A stretch of DNA of 64,000 bases from Xanthobacter agilis (GTDB lineage Bacteria > Pseudomonadota > Alphaproteobacteria > Rhizobiales > Xanthobacteraceae), in NCBI RefSeq assembly GCF_021730435.1, contig NZ_JABWGX010000023.1, forward strand, positions 16,269-80,268, read 5' to 3'. The notes beneath the pieces were generated by a model, which was given only the letters and a program-made list of their open reading frames with translations, searched no databases and had not been told where the DNA came from. Made by a program: the position numbers and the translations under genes. Shown here piece by piece: positions 1 to 9,912 of this stretch; positions within the stretch are counted from its first letter, which is position 1, and each line of letters starts with the position of its first letter.

Positions 1-8
1 AAAAAAGA

Positions 9-341
9 TCAGCGCGCAACCTTGCTGAAGGCGCTCTCGAACGGCTTGTAGGTCTCCTTGGCCAGCTCGGTGTACAGTTCGCCGAGCTTGGTGGCCTGGG
101 CCACGGCACCTTCGTAAGCGGACTTCAGGTAGGACTGCTGGATTTCCACAGCCTGATCGATGGTCTTGGCGCCGAGCAGCTTCTCCAGCGCGGCGGTGCC
201 CTGCTCGAACGAGCTCTTGCTGTAATCCGCCACTTCCACGGCAATCGCCTGCGCGCTCTTGGAGAGCAGGCTGAAGCTCTTGAGGGCGTTCTCGATGTTG
301 TCCTTGCTGAGCTGCTGGAGCTCTTCTGCGCTCTGCACCAT
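9..341 (-). CDS. phasin family protein
   Basis: Small amphipathic protein expected to coat polyhydroxyalkanoate granules in the cytoplasm. About 110 residues, nearly all predicted helix, beginning MVQSAEELQQLSKDN and carrying the segment LEKLLGAKTIDQAVEIQQSY that is typical of short alphaproteobacterial phasins (phasin_2 type). The start at 341 is preferred because AGGA lies five bases upstream; an in-frame ATG at 353 would add four residues but has no good ribosome binding site. It is monocistronic as far as the window shows. A strong promoter and a palindrome sit 80-130 bases upstream, suggesting control by a PhaR-type repressor. Family assignment is firm; which phasin paralogue it is cannot be told. 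Confidence 0.9.
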   Translation of the reverse strand: MVQSAEELQQLSKDNIENALKSFSLLSKSAQAIAVEVADYSKSSFEQGTAALEKLLGAKTIDQAVEIQQSYLKSAYEGAVAQATKLGELYTELAKETYKPFESAFSKVAR

Positions 342-421
342 GGGATTCCTCATTCCACTAGCCGGTGAAACACCGGATCTGCCGTTGCCGAGTGAGCGGA
401 ATGTGAACTCCGCCCGATCAA

Positions 422-449
422 AGAATATGCACCGCAACATGGATGTCAA
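422..449 (-). promoter_or_regulatory. sigma70-type promoter of the phasin gene
   Basis: Read on the minus strand, TTGACA (444-449) and TATTCT (422-427) are separated by 16 bases, a near-consensus housekeeping promoter. Transcription would begin near 414, giving a leader of about 75 bases. The spacer holds TGTTGCGGTGCA, a degenerate relative of the palindrome at 456-470, so a repressor bound there would occlude RNA polymerase. Confidence 0.6.
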
Positions 450-455
450 GAAATA

Positions 456-470
456 TTGTGCAGTGCACAA
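456..470. promoter_or_regulatory. palindromic operator candidate, PhaR-like
   Basis: TTGTGCA-G-TGCACAA is a perfect inverted repeat with a one-base centre, just upstream of the phasin -35 box. TGC/GCA-rich dyads in phasin promoters are the known binding targets of PhaR repressors in alphaproteobacteria. Assignment to PhaR is inferred from this context. Confidence 0.45.
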
Positions 471-644
471 ACACCCAGACGCGGCCTGATTCACGCCTTG
501 GTAACTCCGCCTTCTTAGGCTTCTTCCCTGGTCGCTTTCCCCGTTGCCGTCGCGCCGAGGCCTGCCTCGCGCAAGGCAGAAGCGCATGGCGTCGGAGCGG
601 GGCCCTGGCCAGTGCAGCGACCGATCAGACGGGGCAACAAGTCC

Positions 645-2501
645 ATGCGTACAGCTTCCGCGAGCCTTTCGCTCCTGACCAAAGGTCTTGCCGTGGCCTT
701 TCTTGCCGGCTTCGTCCTGACGACGACGGCCGCCGACGCCAAGCCACGCAAGTCCGCGCAGACGGAACGCTCCAAGAGCTCCAGCAAGACGAAGAAGGCC
801 GCCGCCACCCGCACCATCGTCCAGGATGATGGTGGACGGTGGCATTACGGCTCCTCGGCCATCGTCGTGGATGCCAACACCGGCCGCGTTCTCTACGAGG
901 ACGACGCGGACGCGCTGCGGCATCCTGCCTCTGTCACCAAGGTGATGACCCTCTACCTGCTGTTCGAGCAGATCGAGGCCGGCCGCCTCAAGCTGTCGAG
1001 CGATCTGCCGGTGTCGGCGAAAGCGGCCGCGCAGTCCCCCACCAAGCTCGGCCTGCGCCCCGGCTCCACCCTCGAGGTGGAAGATGCCATCAAGGGCATC
1101 GTCACCCGTTCCGCCAATGATGCGGCGGTGGTGATCGCCGAAGCGCTCGGCGGCACCGAGAGCAATTTCGCCGAGATGATGACGCAGAAGGCGCGCGCGC
1201 TCGGCATGAGCCGCACCACGTTCCGCAACGCCTCGGGCCTGCCCAATCCCAACCAGGTGACCACGGCCCGTGACCTCTCGGTCCTCGGCCGCGCCATCCA
1301 GGACCGTTTCCCCAAGGAATACCGGTACTTCGCCACGCGCACCTTCTATTTCCGCGGCGAGGCCATCGGCAACCACAACCGGCTCGTCGGCTCGGTGGAA
1401 GGGGTGGACGGCATCAAGACCGGCTACACCCAGGCCTCGGGCTTCAATCTGCTCACCTCCCTGAAGCGCGACGATCGCTACATGGTGGCGGTGGTTCTGG
1501 GCGGGCGCTCCGCCGGCTCCCGCGATGCGCGCATGCGCTCGCTGCTGGCCGAGACTCTTCCGCGGGCCTATGCCGGCGCGCGCACCGCGCCCAAGATCAC
1601 CGAGGATGACGACGGCCCGATCGCCATGGTCGCGCCCTTGTCCGCGCCGCTGCCCAGGGCCGCCGATCGCGAGGCCATTCCCGTCCACGACGTGGCGCCC
1701 CTGCCCAAGCCGCAATATGCCGTGCTGGCCCCCGAACCCGCCACCACAGCCTCCATTCCCACCACCGGCAGCGTGAAGAGCGGATCGGTGGCGCCGATCC
1801 GTCCGGTGGCGGTGAAGACCGTGTCCATCCAGCGTCCCGTCGCGGCCTCTGCCGCCGCCCCTGCGGTGTCCGCCGCCGCGTCCGCCACCGCGGCGGCGCG
1901 CGGCTTCAGCAACTCCGCCGGCGTGCTCGGCTACATGGAGCCCACCGCGCCAGCCCCGGCGGCGCAGGCGGTTACCACCGCCGCCCAAGGTCGCGCCCGC
2001 CAGCCGGCCCCCAAGCCGCAAACCGTCGCCGACGGGTCCGGCGAGAAGGACGCCTCCCGCTACGCCCCCCCGCCCCGGCCGACCACCATGGCCGAACGCG
2101 CGGCCCACGTGGTGGCCCAAGAAACACCGATGTCGGCACCGATGTCGGCGCAGGCGCCGGCCCGCGCCGCGCAGCCCGTCGCCGAGAAGCCGATCCGCAC
2201 CGCCTCCATCGCCCCGGTGGCCATTCCGGAACGCAGCGAGAAGCCGGCGACCGCGCGCAGCGGCTGGGGCATCCAGATCGGCGCATTCGGCGCGGAAAAG
2301 GAAGCACGCGCCAAGCTCGACCTCGCCCAGAACAAGGCCCATTCCGTCCTCGGCGGAGCCGATCCGTACACGGAGAAGACGGTGAAAGGCTCCACGGCCC
2401 TTTATCGCGCCCGTTTCACCGGCCTCGACGAGAAAAGCGCAAAGGCAGCCTGTCGTTTACTCCAGCGTAACGCGTTCGCCTGCATGACTATCAAGAATTG
2501 A
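645..2501 (+). CDS. dacA: D-alanyl-D-alanine carboxypeptidase (PBP5/6 type) with SPOR domain
   Basis: Trims the terminal D-Ala from peptidoglycan stem peptides in the periplasm. About 618 residues: signal peptide/membrane segment at 8-30, then a peptidase S11 domain with all three serine-enzyme motifs: SVTK (96-99), SAN (156-158) and KTG (258-260). A long Ala/Pro-rich linker of over 200 residues follows, then a C-terminal SPOR domain (about 540-618, starting SGWGIQIGAFG) that binds denuded septal glycan. The ATG at 645 is chosen because the upstream GTG at 612 would bury the signal peptide. S11 plus SPOR is the usual alphaproteobacterial architecture and suggests action at the division site. 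Confidence 0.9.
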   Translation: MRTASASLSLLTKGLAVAFLAGFVLTTTAADAKPRKSAQTERSKSSSKTKKAAATRTIVQDDGGRWHYGSSAIVVDANTGRVLYEDDADALRHPASVTKVMTLYLLFEQIEAGRLKLSSDLPVSAKAAAQSPTKLGLRPGSTLEVEDAIKGIVTRSANDAAVVIAEALGGTESNFAEMMTQKARALGMSRTTFRNASGLPNPNQVTTARDLSVLGRAIQDRFPKEYRYFATRTFYFRGEAIGNHNRLVGSVEGVDGIKTGYTQASGFNLLTSLKRDDRYMVAVVLGGRSAGSRDARMRSLLAETLPRAYAGARTAPKITEDDDGPIAMVAPLSAPLPRAADREAIPVHDVAPLPKPQYAVLAPEPATTASIPTTGSVKSGSVAPIRPVAVKTVSIQRPVAASAAAPAVSAAASATAAARGFSNSAGVLGYMEPTAPAPAAQAVTTAAQGRARQPAPKPQTVADGSGEKDASRYAPPPRPTTMAERAAHVVAQETPMSAPMSAQAPARAAQPVAEKPIRTASIAPVAIPERSEKPATARSGWGIQIGAFGAEKEARAKLDLAQNKAHSVLGGADPYTEKTVKGSTALYRARFTGLDEKSAKAACRLLQRNAFACMTIKN

Positions 2502-2520
2502 GGACAGGCAGGAGCGAGCT

Positions 2521-3240
2521 TTAGCCATGTTTGCGCAGGATCATATCCTTGGCTTGATTGATCCGCGCCGCCAGGTAACTGGAACCACCGGCGTCGGGGT
2601 GAAGCTTTTTCATGAGGGCGCGATGGGCCGAGCGCACCTGCGCGGGGTCAGCTCCCGGTTGAAGCCCAAGGACCTGGTAGGCTTCCTCTTCGGTCATCGC
2701 GCCGCCGCCCGCCGCCGCGCCGCCGATGTTCCCCCGACCCGCATCGCCCTCAGCGTGTTCACGCCAAGCGGGCGCCCGGCGGTCGAGATAAGCTTCGAGT
2801 AGGCTCAAGGACTGCGCGTCGCACACGGCGCGCAGCGACACGAGGGTGGGCACGTCAAGGTCGTCGAGTGCCTTGCCCGCGTGGGCGCCCGCGACCACCC
2901 GCCCGGTCAGAATGCCCGTGGCATGGTCAAGCTCCATCTCGAACAGGGCCGAGCGCACCTGCGAGGCCTGGGGCGCCCGGCGGCTGCGGAACAGGTTGCC
3001 GAGAAAGCCGCCCACCCCGCCGGGATCGAGACGGCCCAGCAAGGCAAGGCCCACCGCCGCCAGCGGCACCGCCGCCCCGATCCGCCCCAGCAACAGCGCG
3101 CCGACCGCGCCCAGCAGCGCCGCATAGGCGAGGGTGCGCATCAAGATCTCCACCAGCGCCTTCGGATCGGCCTTGGTCCAGACCTTGAGGCCATAGAGGC
3201 CGATGGCCAGCAGCAGCGCGCCGGCAATGAGACTGATCAC
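2521..3240 (-). CDS. membrane-anchored J-domain protein
   Basis: 239 residues. Hydrophobic segments occupy roughly the first 75 residues (VISLIAGALLLAIGLYGL, then a second Ala/Leu/Gly-rich stretch). A soluble middle region follows, and a C-terminal J-domain holds the HPD tripeptide (214-216, KLHPDAGG) needed to stimulate an Hsp70 ATPase. J-domain at the C terminus with an N-terminal membrane anchor is TIM14/DjlA-like in layout. The GTG at 3240 is preferred because AGGAG lies eight bases upstream; an in-frame start at 3312 adds 24 unconvincing residues. It converges on dacA with a 19-base gap. The client is unknown. Confidence 0.8.
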   Translation of the reverse strand: MISLIAGALLLAIGLYGLKVWTKADPKALVEILMRTLAYAALLGAVGALLLGRIGAAVPLAAVGLALLGRLDPGGVGGFLGNLFRSRRAPQASQVRSALFEMELDHATGILTGRVVAGAHAGKALDDLDVPTLVSLRAVCDAQSLSLLEAYLDRRAPAWREHAEGDAGRGNIGGAAAGGGAMTEEEAYQVLGLQPGADPAQVRSAHRALMKKLHPDAGGSSYLAARINQAKDMILRKHG

Positions 3241-3450
3241 ACCTGTCTCCTCGTCACCTGTCGGGATCCTGAAACCCCGTTCCGCCGCATCGAAAACGCG
3301 GTGCGCCCGCATCCGCCCTCACCGGCGGGGCCACGCTCCGCCCCGGCCGCACGATGGATAGCAGGGCCCGGCATCCACCGCGACCGGGCATCCGGCCCGC
3401 CGATCGGCCGCGCGCACGGGCCAAGGCGCCCCGTCGGCTGCTGCTCGTCC

Positions 3451-4206
3451 TCACCGCCCGCCGAGGGCTAGCAGCAGCTGCCGCGCCCCGCTGTCGCGCC
3501 GCGCCTCCAGGGCCACGCGGCCGCCCGCCGCATAGGCCGCCACCGCCGACAGCAGGGTCCGCAACTGATCGCCCGCCCGGACGTCGAAGCGGCAATAGGC
3601 GCCGCCGGTGATCTCCGCCAAGGCTCGGAAGGTGCGCTCGACCTCGCGGTTCGCGCCCTCCTGGAACATGAACAGACGCACGCCGCGCAAGGCGAGCTGC
3701 CCGGCGGCCGCATGAAGGGCATCGGCGTCTTCCTCCAGGGCATCGCCCACGAACACCGCCGCCTTGAGCCCGCTGCGCTCCGCCTCCCGCACCAGATGGG
3801 CGAGCACGCGGTGAATCTGGGTGAGCCCCCCTTCACAGGCGATCCGGCTCATGAGTCGATGCAGCGTCCGCGCCTCACCCACGAACGGCGAAGCGCGACA
3901 TTCGCTCATGCCGCGATAATAGACGATCTGCATGTCGAGCCCGCCGTGGGCCGCGGCGGCCGCGAACATGTCGGCCTGGAGCTCGCACGCCAGCGACCAG
4001 GTCGGCTGGCGGGAGGCGGTGGCGTCCAGGGCGAAGGCCAGCCGCCCGCGCCCCTCCCCGGCCCGCGCCGGAGCCACGGTGCGCACCGCATCGAGGAAGC
4101 GCGCGATGTCGGCATTGCTGGAAGGCGCCGCCGGAGGCTGCGGGCCGCCTGTGGTCGCCATCTCGCCTGGGTTGGCACCCTTGGTCTTGTCGTCGGCACG
4201 TGCCAT
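3451..4206 (-). CDS. VWA-domain protein of unknown function
   Basis: About 251 residues with no signal peptide or membrane segment. After a polar, low-complexity N terminus the sequence LAFALDATASRQPTW gives a DxTxS variant of the MIDAS metal site of von Willebrand A domains; a Thr in GGLTQIHR and an Asp in VFVGDALEED fit the remaining metal ligands. It lies 210 bases upstream of the membrane J-domain gene on the same strand and divergent from panC. The ATG at 4206 has GAAGG upstream; an ATG at 4218 is also possible. The pair with the J-domain protein suggests a role in protein assembly or quality control, which is inference. Confidence 0.7.
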   Translation of the reverse strand: MARADDKTKGANPGEMATTGGPQPPAAPSSNADIARFLDAVRTVAPARAGEGRGRLAFALDATASRQPTWSLACELQADMFAAAAAHGGLDMQIVYYRGMSECRASPFVGEARTLHRLMSRIACEGGLTQIHRVLAHLVREAERSGLKAAVFVGDALEEDADALHAAAGQLALRGVRLFMFQEGANREVERTFRALAEITGGAYCRFDVRAGDQLRTLLSAVAAYAAGGRVALEARRDSGARQLLLALGGR

Positions 4207-4409
4207 GGGGCCCTTCATCTCGGGAGCCGGATCCGCTCCGATCGCGTGGCGCTCGTTAGGGAACCGATGTCCCCCGCATCACCACACAGAGATAGACCGC
4301 GCGCGCGGGGGAACCAAGGCCGCGCCCCGCGCCTTCAGCACGCCCCTTTTCTCCCGAGCCCGCAAGTTCTAGGGTCCGGCCCGCGCAAAACGCGAGGAGT
4401 CGCGGAACG

Positions 4410-5258
4410 ATGACCAGCAAGCCCGTGGTGGTGGAAACGGTTCGGGAACTGAAGGCGCTCACCAGCGCGTTCCGGTCGGAGAAGGCGCGCATCGCCCTCG
4501 TGCCGACCATGGGGGCCCTCCATGCGGGCCATATGGCGCTGGTGCGCCGAGCCCAGGAAGTGGCGGAAAAGGTGGTGGTGTCCATCTTCGTGAACCCCAC
4601 CCAATTCGGTCCCACCGAGGATTTCTCGCGCTATCCGCGCACATTCGACGCCGATTTCGAAAAGCTCTCCGAGCTGGGGGCCGACGCGATCTATGCCCCA
4701 GACGCCGCGGAAATGTATCCGCGGGGCTTTTCCACCCGCATCACCATGTCCGGCCCGGCGGACGGGCTGGAGAGCGATTTCCGCCCGCAATTCTTTGCCG
4801 GCGTCGCCACCGTGGTGGGCAAGCTCTTCATCCGCTGCGCGCCGGATTTCGCCGCCTTCGGCGAGAAGGATTACCAGCAACTCAAGGTGGTGACGCGCCT
4901 GTCGAAGGATCTCGACCTCGGGGTCGAGATCGTGCCGGTGCCCACCACCCGCGAGCCGGACGGCCTCGCGCTCTCGTCGCGCAACGCCTATCTCAGCGCC
5001 GAGGAACGGGCGATCGCGCCCGTCATCTACACGGCGCTGAAGAGCGCCGCCCTCAACATCCGCGGCGGCGCCACCCCCGTCGACGCGGCGCAGAAGGCCG
5101 CCGACACCATCACAGCCAAGGGCCTGAAGGTGGACTATGTGGCCGCCCGCCACGCCGAAACCCTCGCCCCGCTCTCCGGTGCCGAGGGCGAGCCGATCCG
5201 TCTGCTGGCAGCGGCCTGGCTGGGCGGGACGCGGCTCATCGACAATATCGGAGTGTGA
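4410..5258 (+). CDS. panC: pantothenate synthetase
   Basis: Condenses pantoate with beta-alanine, using ATP, in the cytoplasm; last step of pantothenate (vitamin B5) synthesis. 282 residues, the family's normal length. The adenylation motif PTMGALHAGH is at 32-41, followed by FVNPTQF, GEKDYQQ and the KMSKS-equivalent LSSRN. ATG at 4410 sits behind GCGAGGAGTCGCGGAACG, a reasonable ribosome binding site. panB and panD are not in the window, so the gene is isolated from the rest of the pathway here. A GC-rich hairpin follows directly. Confidence 0.97.
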   Translation: MTSKPVVVETVRELKALTSAFRSEKARIALVPTMGALHAGHMALVRRAQEVAEKVVVSIFVNPTQFGPTEDFSRYPRTFDADFEKLSELGADAIYAPDAAEMYPRGFSTRITMSGPADGLESDFRPQFFAGVATVVGKLFIRCAPDFAAFGEKDYQQLKVVTRLSKDLDLGVEIVPVPTTREPDGLALSSRNAYLSAEERAIAPVIYTALKSAALNIRGGATPVDAAQKAADTITAKGLKVDYVAARHAETLAPLSGAEGEPIRLLAAAWLGGTRLIDNIGV

Positions 5259-5266
5259 GGCAGGGC

Positions 5267-5290
5267 AGCGGCGGGGTCGCGCCCCGCCGC

Positions 5291-5291
<1 letters not shown>
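5267..5291. terminator. hairpin between convergent panC and aapP
   Basis: AGCGGCGGGG (5267-5276) and CCCCGCCGCT (5282-5291) form a perfect 10-bp stem with loop TCGCG. It fills the 33-base gap between the two converging genes and touches the aapP stop codon. There is no T-run on either side, so it may be a 3' end-stabilising or Rho-assisted element rather than a classic intrinsic terminator. Confidence 0.5.
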
Positions 5292-6067
<776 letters not shown>

Positions 6068-6081
6068 GACCTTCAACCCTT

Positions 6082-7479
6082 TCAATGGTGGCGCGCGCGG
6101 TCGAGGCGCTTTTCAAGCGCCATCGAGTACCGGGACATGCCAAAGCAGAAGACGAAATAGACGATGCCGGCGAAGCCGAAGCCCGTGAACAGGGTGGTCG
6201 GCGTCGCCCAATTGGGATCGGTGAAGGCCGCGCGCATGGCGCCGAGCAGATCGAAGATGGAGACGATCAGCACCAGCGTCGTGTCCTTGAACAGGCCGAT
6301 GAAGTTGTTGACAATGCCGGGAATGACCAGCTTCAACGCCTGCGGCAGCACCACGAGGCGCATCTTGAGGCTGCCCGGCAGGCCGAGCGCCATGGCGCCT
6401 TCATATTGCCCCTTCGGGATCGCCTGCAGGCCGCCGCGCACCACCTCCGCCATGTAGGCCGAGGCGAACAGCGCGACACCCACCACCGCCCGCAGCAACC
6501 CGTCGATGGTGAGTTGGCCCGGCAGGAACAAGGGCAGCATATAGGTGGCGAAGAACAGCACCGTGATGAGCGGCACGCCGCGCCAGAACTCGATGAAGAG
6601 AATGGAACAGATCTTCACCAGCGGCAGATGGGAGCGCCGCCCGAGGGCCAAGAGGATGCCGAACGGCAGCGAGGCGGTGATGCCGGTCACCGCGATCACC
6701 AGCGTGACCAGCAGGCCGCCCCACAGGCGCGTTTCCACCGGCTGGAGGCCCACGTCGATATCCGCCGCCAGCAGCACCGCGCCGAGTATGCCAAGCGCCG
6801 ACAGGGTATTGCGCGCCGCGCCCAGCCCCGCGCCGGGACCGGCCACGAACCGCGCCAGCGCCGCCGCGCCGAGCGCCAGCAGCGCGCTCGAGACAACGAA
6901 ATCGGCCCAGAACGCCACCGAAAGCCCCGCCACCGTGGCGCCGATGGGAAACAGGCCATCGAAGCCGAGATAGCCGAGCAGAAACCGCTTCAGGCCGAAA
7001 TTGCCACCGGTGAGCAGAACGAACGCCACCACCGGATAGACACCGAAGAACAAAATGGCGTTGAGGCGCTTGTAGGGCACCTTCTGGATCAGCAGCGGCA
7101 GCAGCAGCACCGCGCCCAGGGCATAGACCACATTCACCCGCCAGCGCTCGTCCGCCGGGTAGAAACCATAGGTCAGCTGGTTGATCTTGGCCCAGATGAA
7201 GGGCCAGCACGCCCCCACGGGATGGCCCACATCCGCCGGCAGGCAGGCTTTGCGGTCCGTGCCTTCCCAGACCGCATCAATGAGGAAGAACTGCACCAGC
7301 GGTGGGATCACCGCGAACACCAGCCAGATTCCGAACAGGGTCAGCAGCACCTGCGGCACAGAGCCGAACAGGTGCGCCCGCGCCCAGCGCACCGGCCCTC
7401 GATCGGACACCGGCGGCGGCGCCGGCTCCAGCAATACGGAGGAAACGAAGACATGGGGAGACAAGGTCTGGTCGCTCAT
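6082..7479 (-). CDS. aapM: general L-amino-acid ABC transporter, permease AapM
   Basis: 465 residues, one of the two inner-membrane permeases of the Aap importer. An N-terminal region with several membrane segments unique to Aap/Bzt permeases precedes the PAAT permease domain. The EAA loop lies in the last third (segment around [18 protein letters not shown]). ATG at 7479 lies four bases after the aapQ stop, so the two permeases are probably translationally coupled. The length is typical of AapM, which is far longer than ordinary HisQM-type permeases. Confidence 0.95.
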   Translation of the reverse strand: MSDQTLSPHVFVSSVLLEPAPPPVSDRGPVRWARAHLFGSVPQVLLTLFGIWLVFAVIPPLVQFFLIDAVWEGTDRKACLPADVGHPVGACWPFIWAKINQLTYGFYPADERWRVNVVYALGAVLLLPLLIQKVPYKRLNAILFFGVYPVVAFVLLTGGNFGLKRFLLGYLGFDGLFPIGATVAGLSVAFWADFVVSSALLALGAAALARFVAGPGAGLGAARNTLSALGILGAVLLAADIDVGLQPVETRLWGGLLVTLVIAVTGITASLPFGILLALGRRSHLPLVKICSILFIEFWRGVPLITVLFFATYMLPLFLPGQLTIDGLLRAVVGVALFASAYMAEVVRGGLQAIPKGQYEGAMALGLPGSLKMRLVVLPQALKLVIPGIVNNFIGLFKDTTLVLIVSIFDLLGAMRAAFTDPNWATPTTLFTGFGFAGIVYFVFCFGMSRYSMALEKRLDRARHH

Positions 7480-7483
7480 GGCC

Positions 7484-8779
7484 TCACCGCTCCACCAGCG
7501 CCACGCGCTTGTTGTACCAGCCCATGATGAGGGAGGTGACGATCGAGATGACGAGGTAGACCGCCATGGTCATGGCGATGATCTCGATGGCCTGGCCGGT
7601 CTGGTTCAGGGTCGTTCCGGCGAATATGGCGAACAGGTCCGGATACCCCACGGCAACGCCCAGCGACGAGTTCTTGGTCAGGTTCAGATATTGGCTGGTG
7701 AGCGGCGGCACGATCACCCGCATGGCCTGGGGAATGACCACCAGACGCAGCGTCGGCCCGCCCCGCAGCCCCAGCGAATGGGCGGCCTCGGTCTGCCCCT
7801 TGGAGACCGCGAGGATGCCCGAGCGCACGATTTCCGCGATGAAGCCGGCGGTGTAGGTGGACAAAGCCAGCAGCAGCGCCACGAACTCGGGCATGACGCT
7901 CAACCCGCCGACGAAATTGAAGCCGCGCAGCTCCGGCGTCTCAATGTGGAGCGGGAAACCGGTGGCCGCCGCCGCCAGCAGCGGCAGCACCACGATGAGG
8001 GCGAGCCCGCTCCAGAACACCGGGAATGGGCGCCCGGTGGCCTCGCGCCGTTTCCTGGCCCAGCGGGCGAGCACGAAGCTGGCCACCAGCGCCACCAGGA
8101 CCGCGATCAGGATCGCGCCCGACCCCTCGCCGAACACCGGACGCGGCAGGATCAGGCCGCGATTGTTGACATAGACGTCCGGCGCCCCCACGGCCGCCGC
8201 GAGCCCGGAGAATGGCGTGGCCAGCACGCCGAGGCCGATGGCGGAAAGGCCGGAGGCGATGCCGGAGAAAATGGGTTGCAGACCAAGGCCCCAGCTCTGC
8301 CGCGGGGAGGGCAGCGTGGCCAGCACCGCCAAATACCAGAACAGGATCTGGAACAGGGGCGGCAGATTGCGCGTCACCTCCACATAGGCCGAGGCCAGGG
8401 CCTTGATGACCACGTTCCGCGACAGCCGCGCGACGCCCATCAGAAAGCCGAGGATGGTGGCGAGAATGACGCCGAGGAAGGCCACCAGCAGCGTATTGAG
8501 CAGCCCGACCAGGAACGCCCGGCCGTAGCTCATGTTTTCATTATAGGGAATCAGCGACTGGCTGATGGCGAACCCGGCCCGGTCATCCAGGAAGGAGAAG
8601 CCGGACGCGATGCCGAGGCGCGACAGGTTCGCCTCCGCATTGGCGTAGAACGACCAGGCGAGCCAGACGAGAACAAGGCCAAGCGCAATCTGGATCACCG
8701 AGCTTCTGAGCTTGGGGTCCGTCCACGACCAGCGGCGCCCGCGCACGGCACCGCGATCGGAAAGGCGAGCATCCGACAT
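7484..8779 (-). CDS. aapQ: general L-amino-acid ABC transporter, permease AapQ
   Basis: 431 residues, heterodimer partner of AapM. The N-terminal extension includes the Aap/Bzt-type region around DRAGFAISQSLIPY, then a PAAT permease domain whose EAA loop includes EIVRSGILAVSKGQTEA. ATG at 8779 follows GAGGGGTTTC. It is separated from aapJ by 122 bases containing a perfect palindrome (8834-8855), which fits the common pattern in which the binding protein is made in excess over the membrane parts. Confidence 0.95.
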   Translation of the reverse strand: MSDARLSDRGAVRGRRWSWTDPKLRSSVIQIALGLVLVWLAWSFYANAEANLSRLGIASGFSFLDDRAGFAISQSLIPYNENMSYGRAFLVGLLNTLLVAFLGVILATILGFLMGVARLSRNVVIKALASAYVEVTRNLPPLFQILFWYLAVLATLPSPRQSWGLGLQPIFSGIASGLSAIGLGVLATPFSGLAAAVGAPDVYVNNRGLILPRPVFGEGSGAILIAVLVALVASFVLARWARKRREATGRPFPVFWSGLALIVVLPLLAAAATGFPLHIETPELRGFNFVGGLSVMPEFVALLLALSTYTAGFIAEIVRSGILAVSKGQTEAAHSLGLRGGPTLRLVVIPQAMRVIVPPLTSQYLNLTKNSSLGVAVGYPDLFAIFAGTTLNQTGQAIEIIAMTMAVYLVISIVTSLIMGWYNKRVALVER

Positions 8780-8833
8780 GAAACCCCTCGGAGGTTCGGA
8801 AGCCTCGCAGGCCCCCTTATTTTATTTTGGGCG

Positions 8834-8855
8834 GGAACGGGCCATGGCCCGTTCC
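8834..8855 (-). promoter_or_regulatory. perfect 22-bp palindrome in the aapJ-aapQ gap
   Basis: GGAACGGGCC-AT-GGCCCGTTCC is fully self-complementary, and three more bases can pair outside it with one bulge. It lies 46 bases downstream of aapJ in the direction of transcription. No T-run follows, so the likely role is protecting the upstream aapJ message from 3' decay or partial attenuation, lowering aapQMP relative to aapJ. Confidence 0.6.
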
Positions 8856-8901
8856 GCTTTTCGTTTTCAGGACACGCGCGCCCGCAACGGCGCGGCCGGC
8901 G

Positions 8902-9912
8902 TCAGCGCACCGGCATGCCGTATTGGATGCCGCCCTTGTTCCACAAGTTGTTAAGCCCGCGCTCAAGGCCGAGCGGGGTCGAGGGACCAAGGTTACGGTC
9001 GTAGATCTCGCCGTAATTGCCGGTGGCCTTCACGATCCGCACCGCCCAGTCGGCGGTGAGCCCGATGCCTTCGCCATACTTGCCGTCGGTGCCCAGCAGG
9101 CGCTTTACTTCCGGATTGGGTGAGGACAGCATTTCGTCGACGTTCTTCTGGTTCACCCCCAGTTCTTCAGCGTCGAGCAAAGCGAAATAGGTCCACTTCA
9201 CGAGGTCGAACCACTGGTCGTCGCCATGGCGCACCAGCGGACCCAGGGGCTCCTTGGAAATGGTCTCCGGCAGCACGATATGGTCGGCCGGATTGGTCAG
9301 CTTCAGACGCACCGCCGCGAGCTGCGAGCGGTCCGAGGTGAACACGTCGCAGCGGCCGGACTCATAGGCCTTCACGGTCTCGTCGAGGGTACCGAAGGCG
9401 ATGACCTCGCGATACTTCATGCCGTTGGCGCGGAAGTAATCGGACACGTTGAGCTCGTTGGAGGTGCCGGTCTGCACGCAGACCGAGGCGCCATCGAGCT
9501 CCTTGGACCCCTTCAGGCCGAGCGACTTGCGCACCAGGAAGCCCTGGCCGTCATAATAGGTCACGCCGGCGAAGTTGAAGCCCAGCGTGGTGTCGCGCGA
9601 CATGGTCCATGTGGTGTTGCGCGAGAGCACGTCGATGGCGCCCGAGGTCAGAGCCGTGAAACGGTCCTTGGCCGAGAGGGGGGTGAACTTGACCTTGTTG
9701 GGGTCATTGAAGATGGCTGCCGCGATGGCGCGGCAGAAATCCACGTCGAAGCCGCTCCACTCGTTCTTGTCGTTGGGCGTGGAGAAGCCCGGCAAGCCCT
9801 GAGACACGCCGCAGTTGAGGGCACCCCTGGTCTTCACGTCGTCGAGGGTGCCGGCGTGGGCGGCGCCGACCAGGGACAGAAATCCGGCAGCTGCGAGGAG
9901 GAAGCGTTTCAC
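8902..9912 (-). CDS. aapJ: general L-amino-acid ABC transporter, periplasmic binding protein
   Basis: 336 residues. Signal peptide MKRFLLAAAGFLSLVGAAHA (cleavage near residue 20), then a solute-binding protein family 3 domain with the SGFDVDFCRAIAAAIF segment typical of AapJ/BztA. It captures a broad range of L-amino acids in the periplasm and delivers them to AapQM. The start is GTG at 9912 preceded by AAGGAA. First gene of the operon and divergent from metC; the 160-base gap must hold both promoters. A TTGACC at 10025-10030 (minus strand) is a possible -35 box. Confidence 0.96.
   Translation of the reverse strand: MKRFLLAAAGFLSLVGAAHAGTLDDVKTRGALNCGVSQGLPGFSTPNDKNEWSGFDVDFCRAIAAAIFNDPNKVKFTPLSAKDRFTALTSGAIDVLSRNTTWTMSRDTTLGFNFAGVTYYDGQGFLVRKSLGLKGSKELDGASVCVQTGTSNELNVSDYFRANGMKYREVIAFGTLDETVKAYESGRCDVFTSDRSQLAAVRLKLTNPADHIVLPETISKEPLGPLVRHGDDQWFDLVKWTYFALLDAEELGVNQKNVDEMLSSPNPEVKRLLGTDGKYGEGIGLTADWAVRIVKATGNYGEIYDRNLGPSTPLGLERGLNNLWNKGGIQYGMPVR

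Noticed and set aside
354..2342. Long minus-strand open frame running through dacA into the phasin
   Set aside because: Only the last 110 codons (the phasin) are protein-like; the rest is a compositional shadow of dacA.
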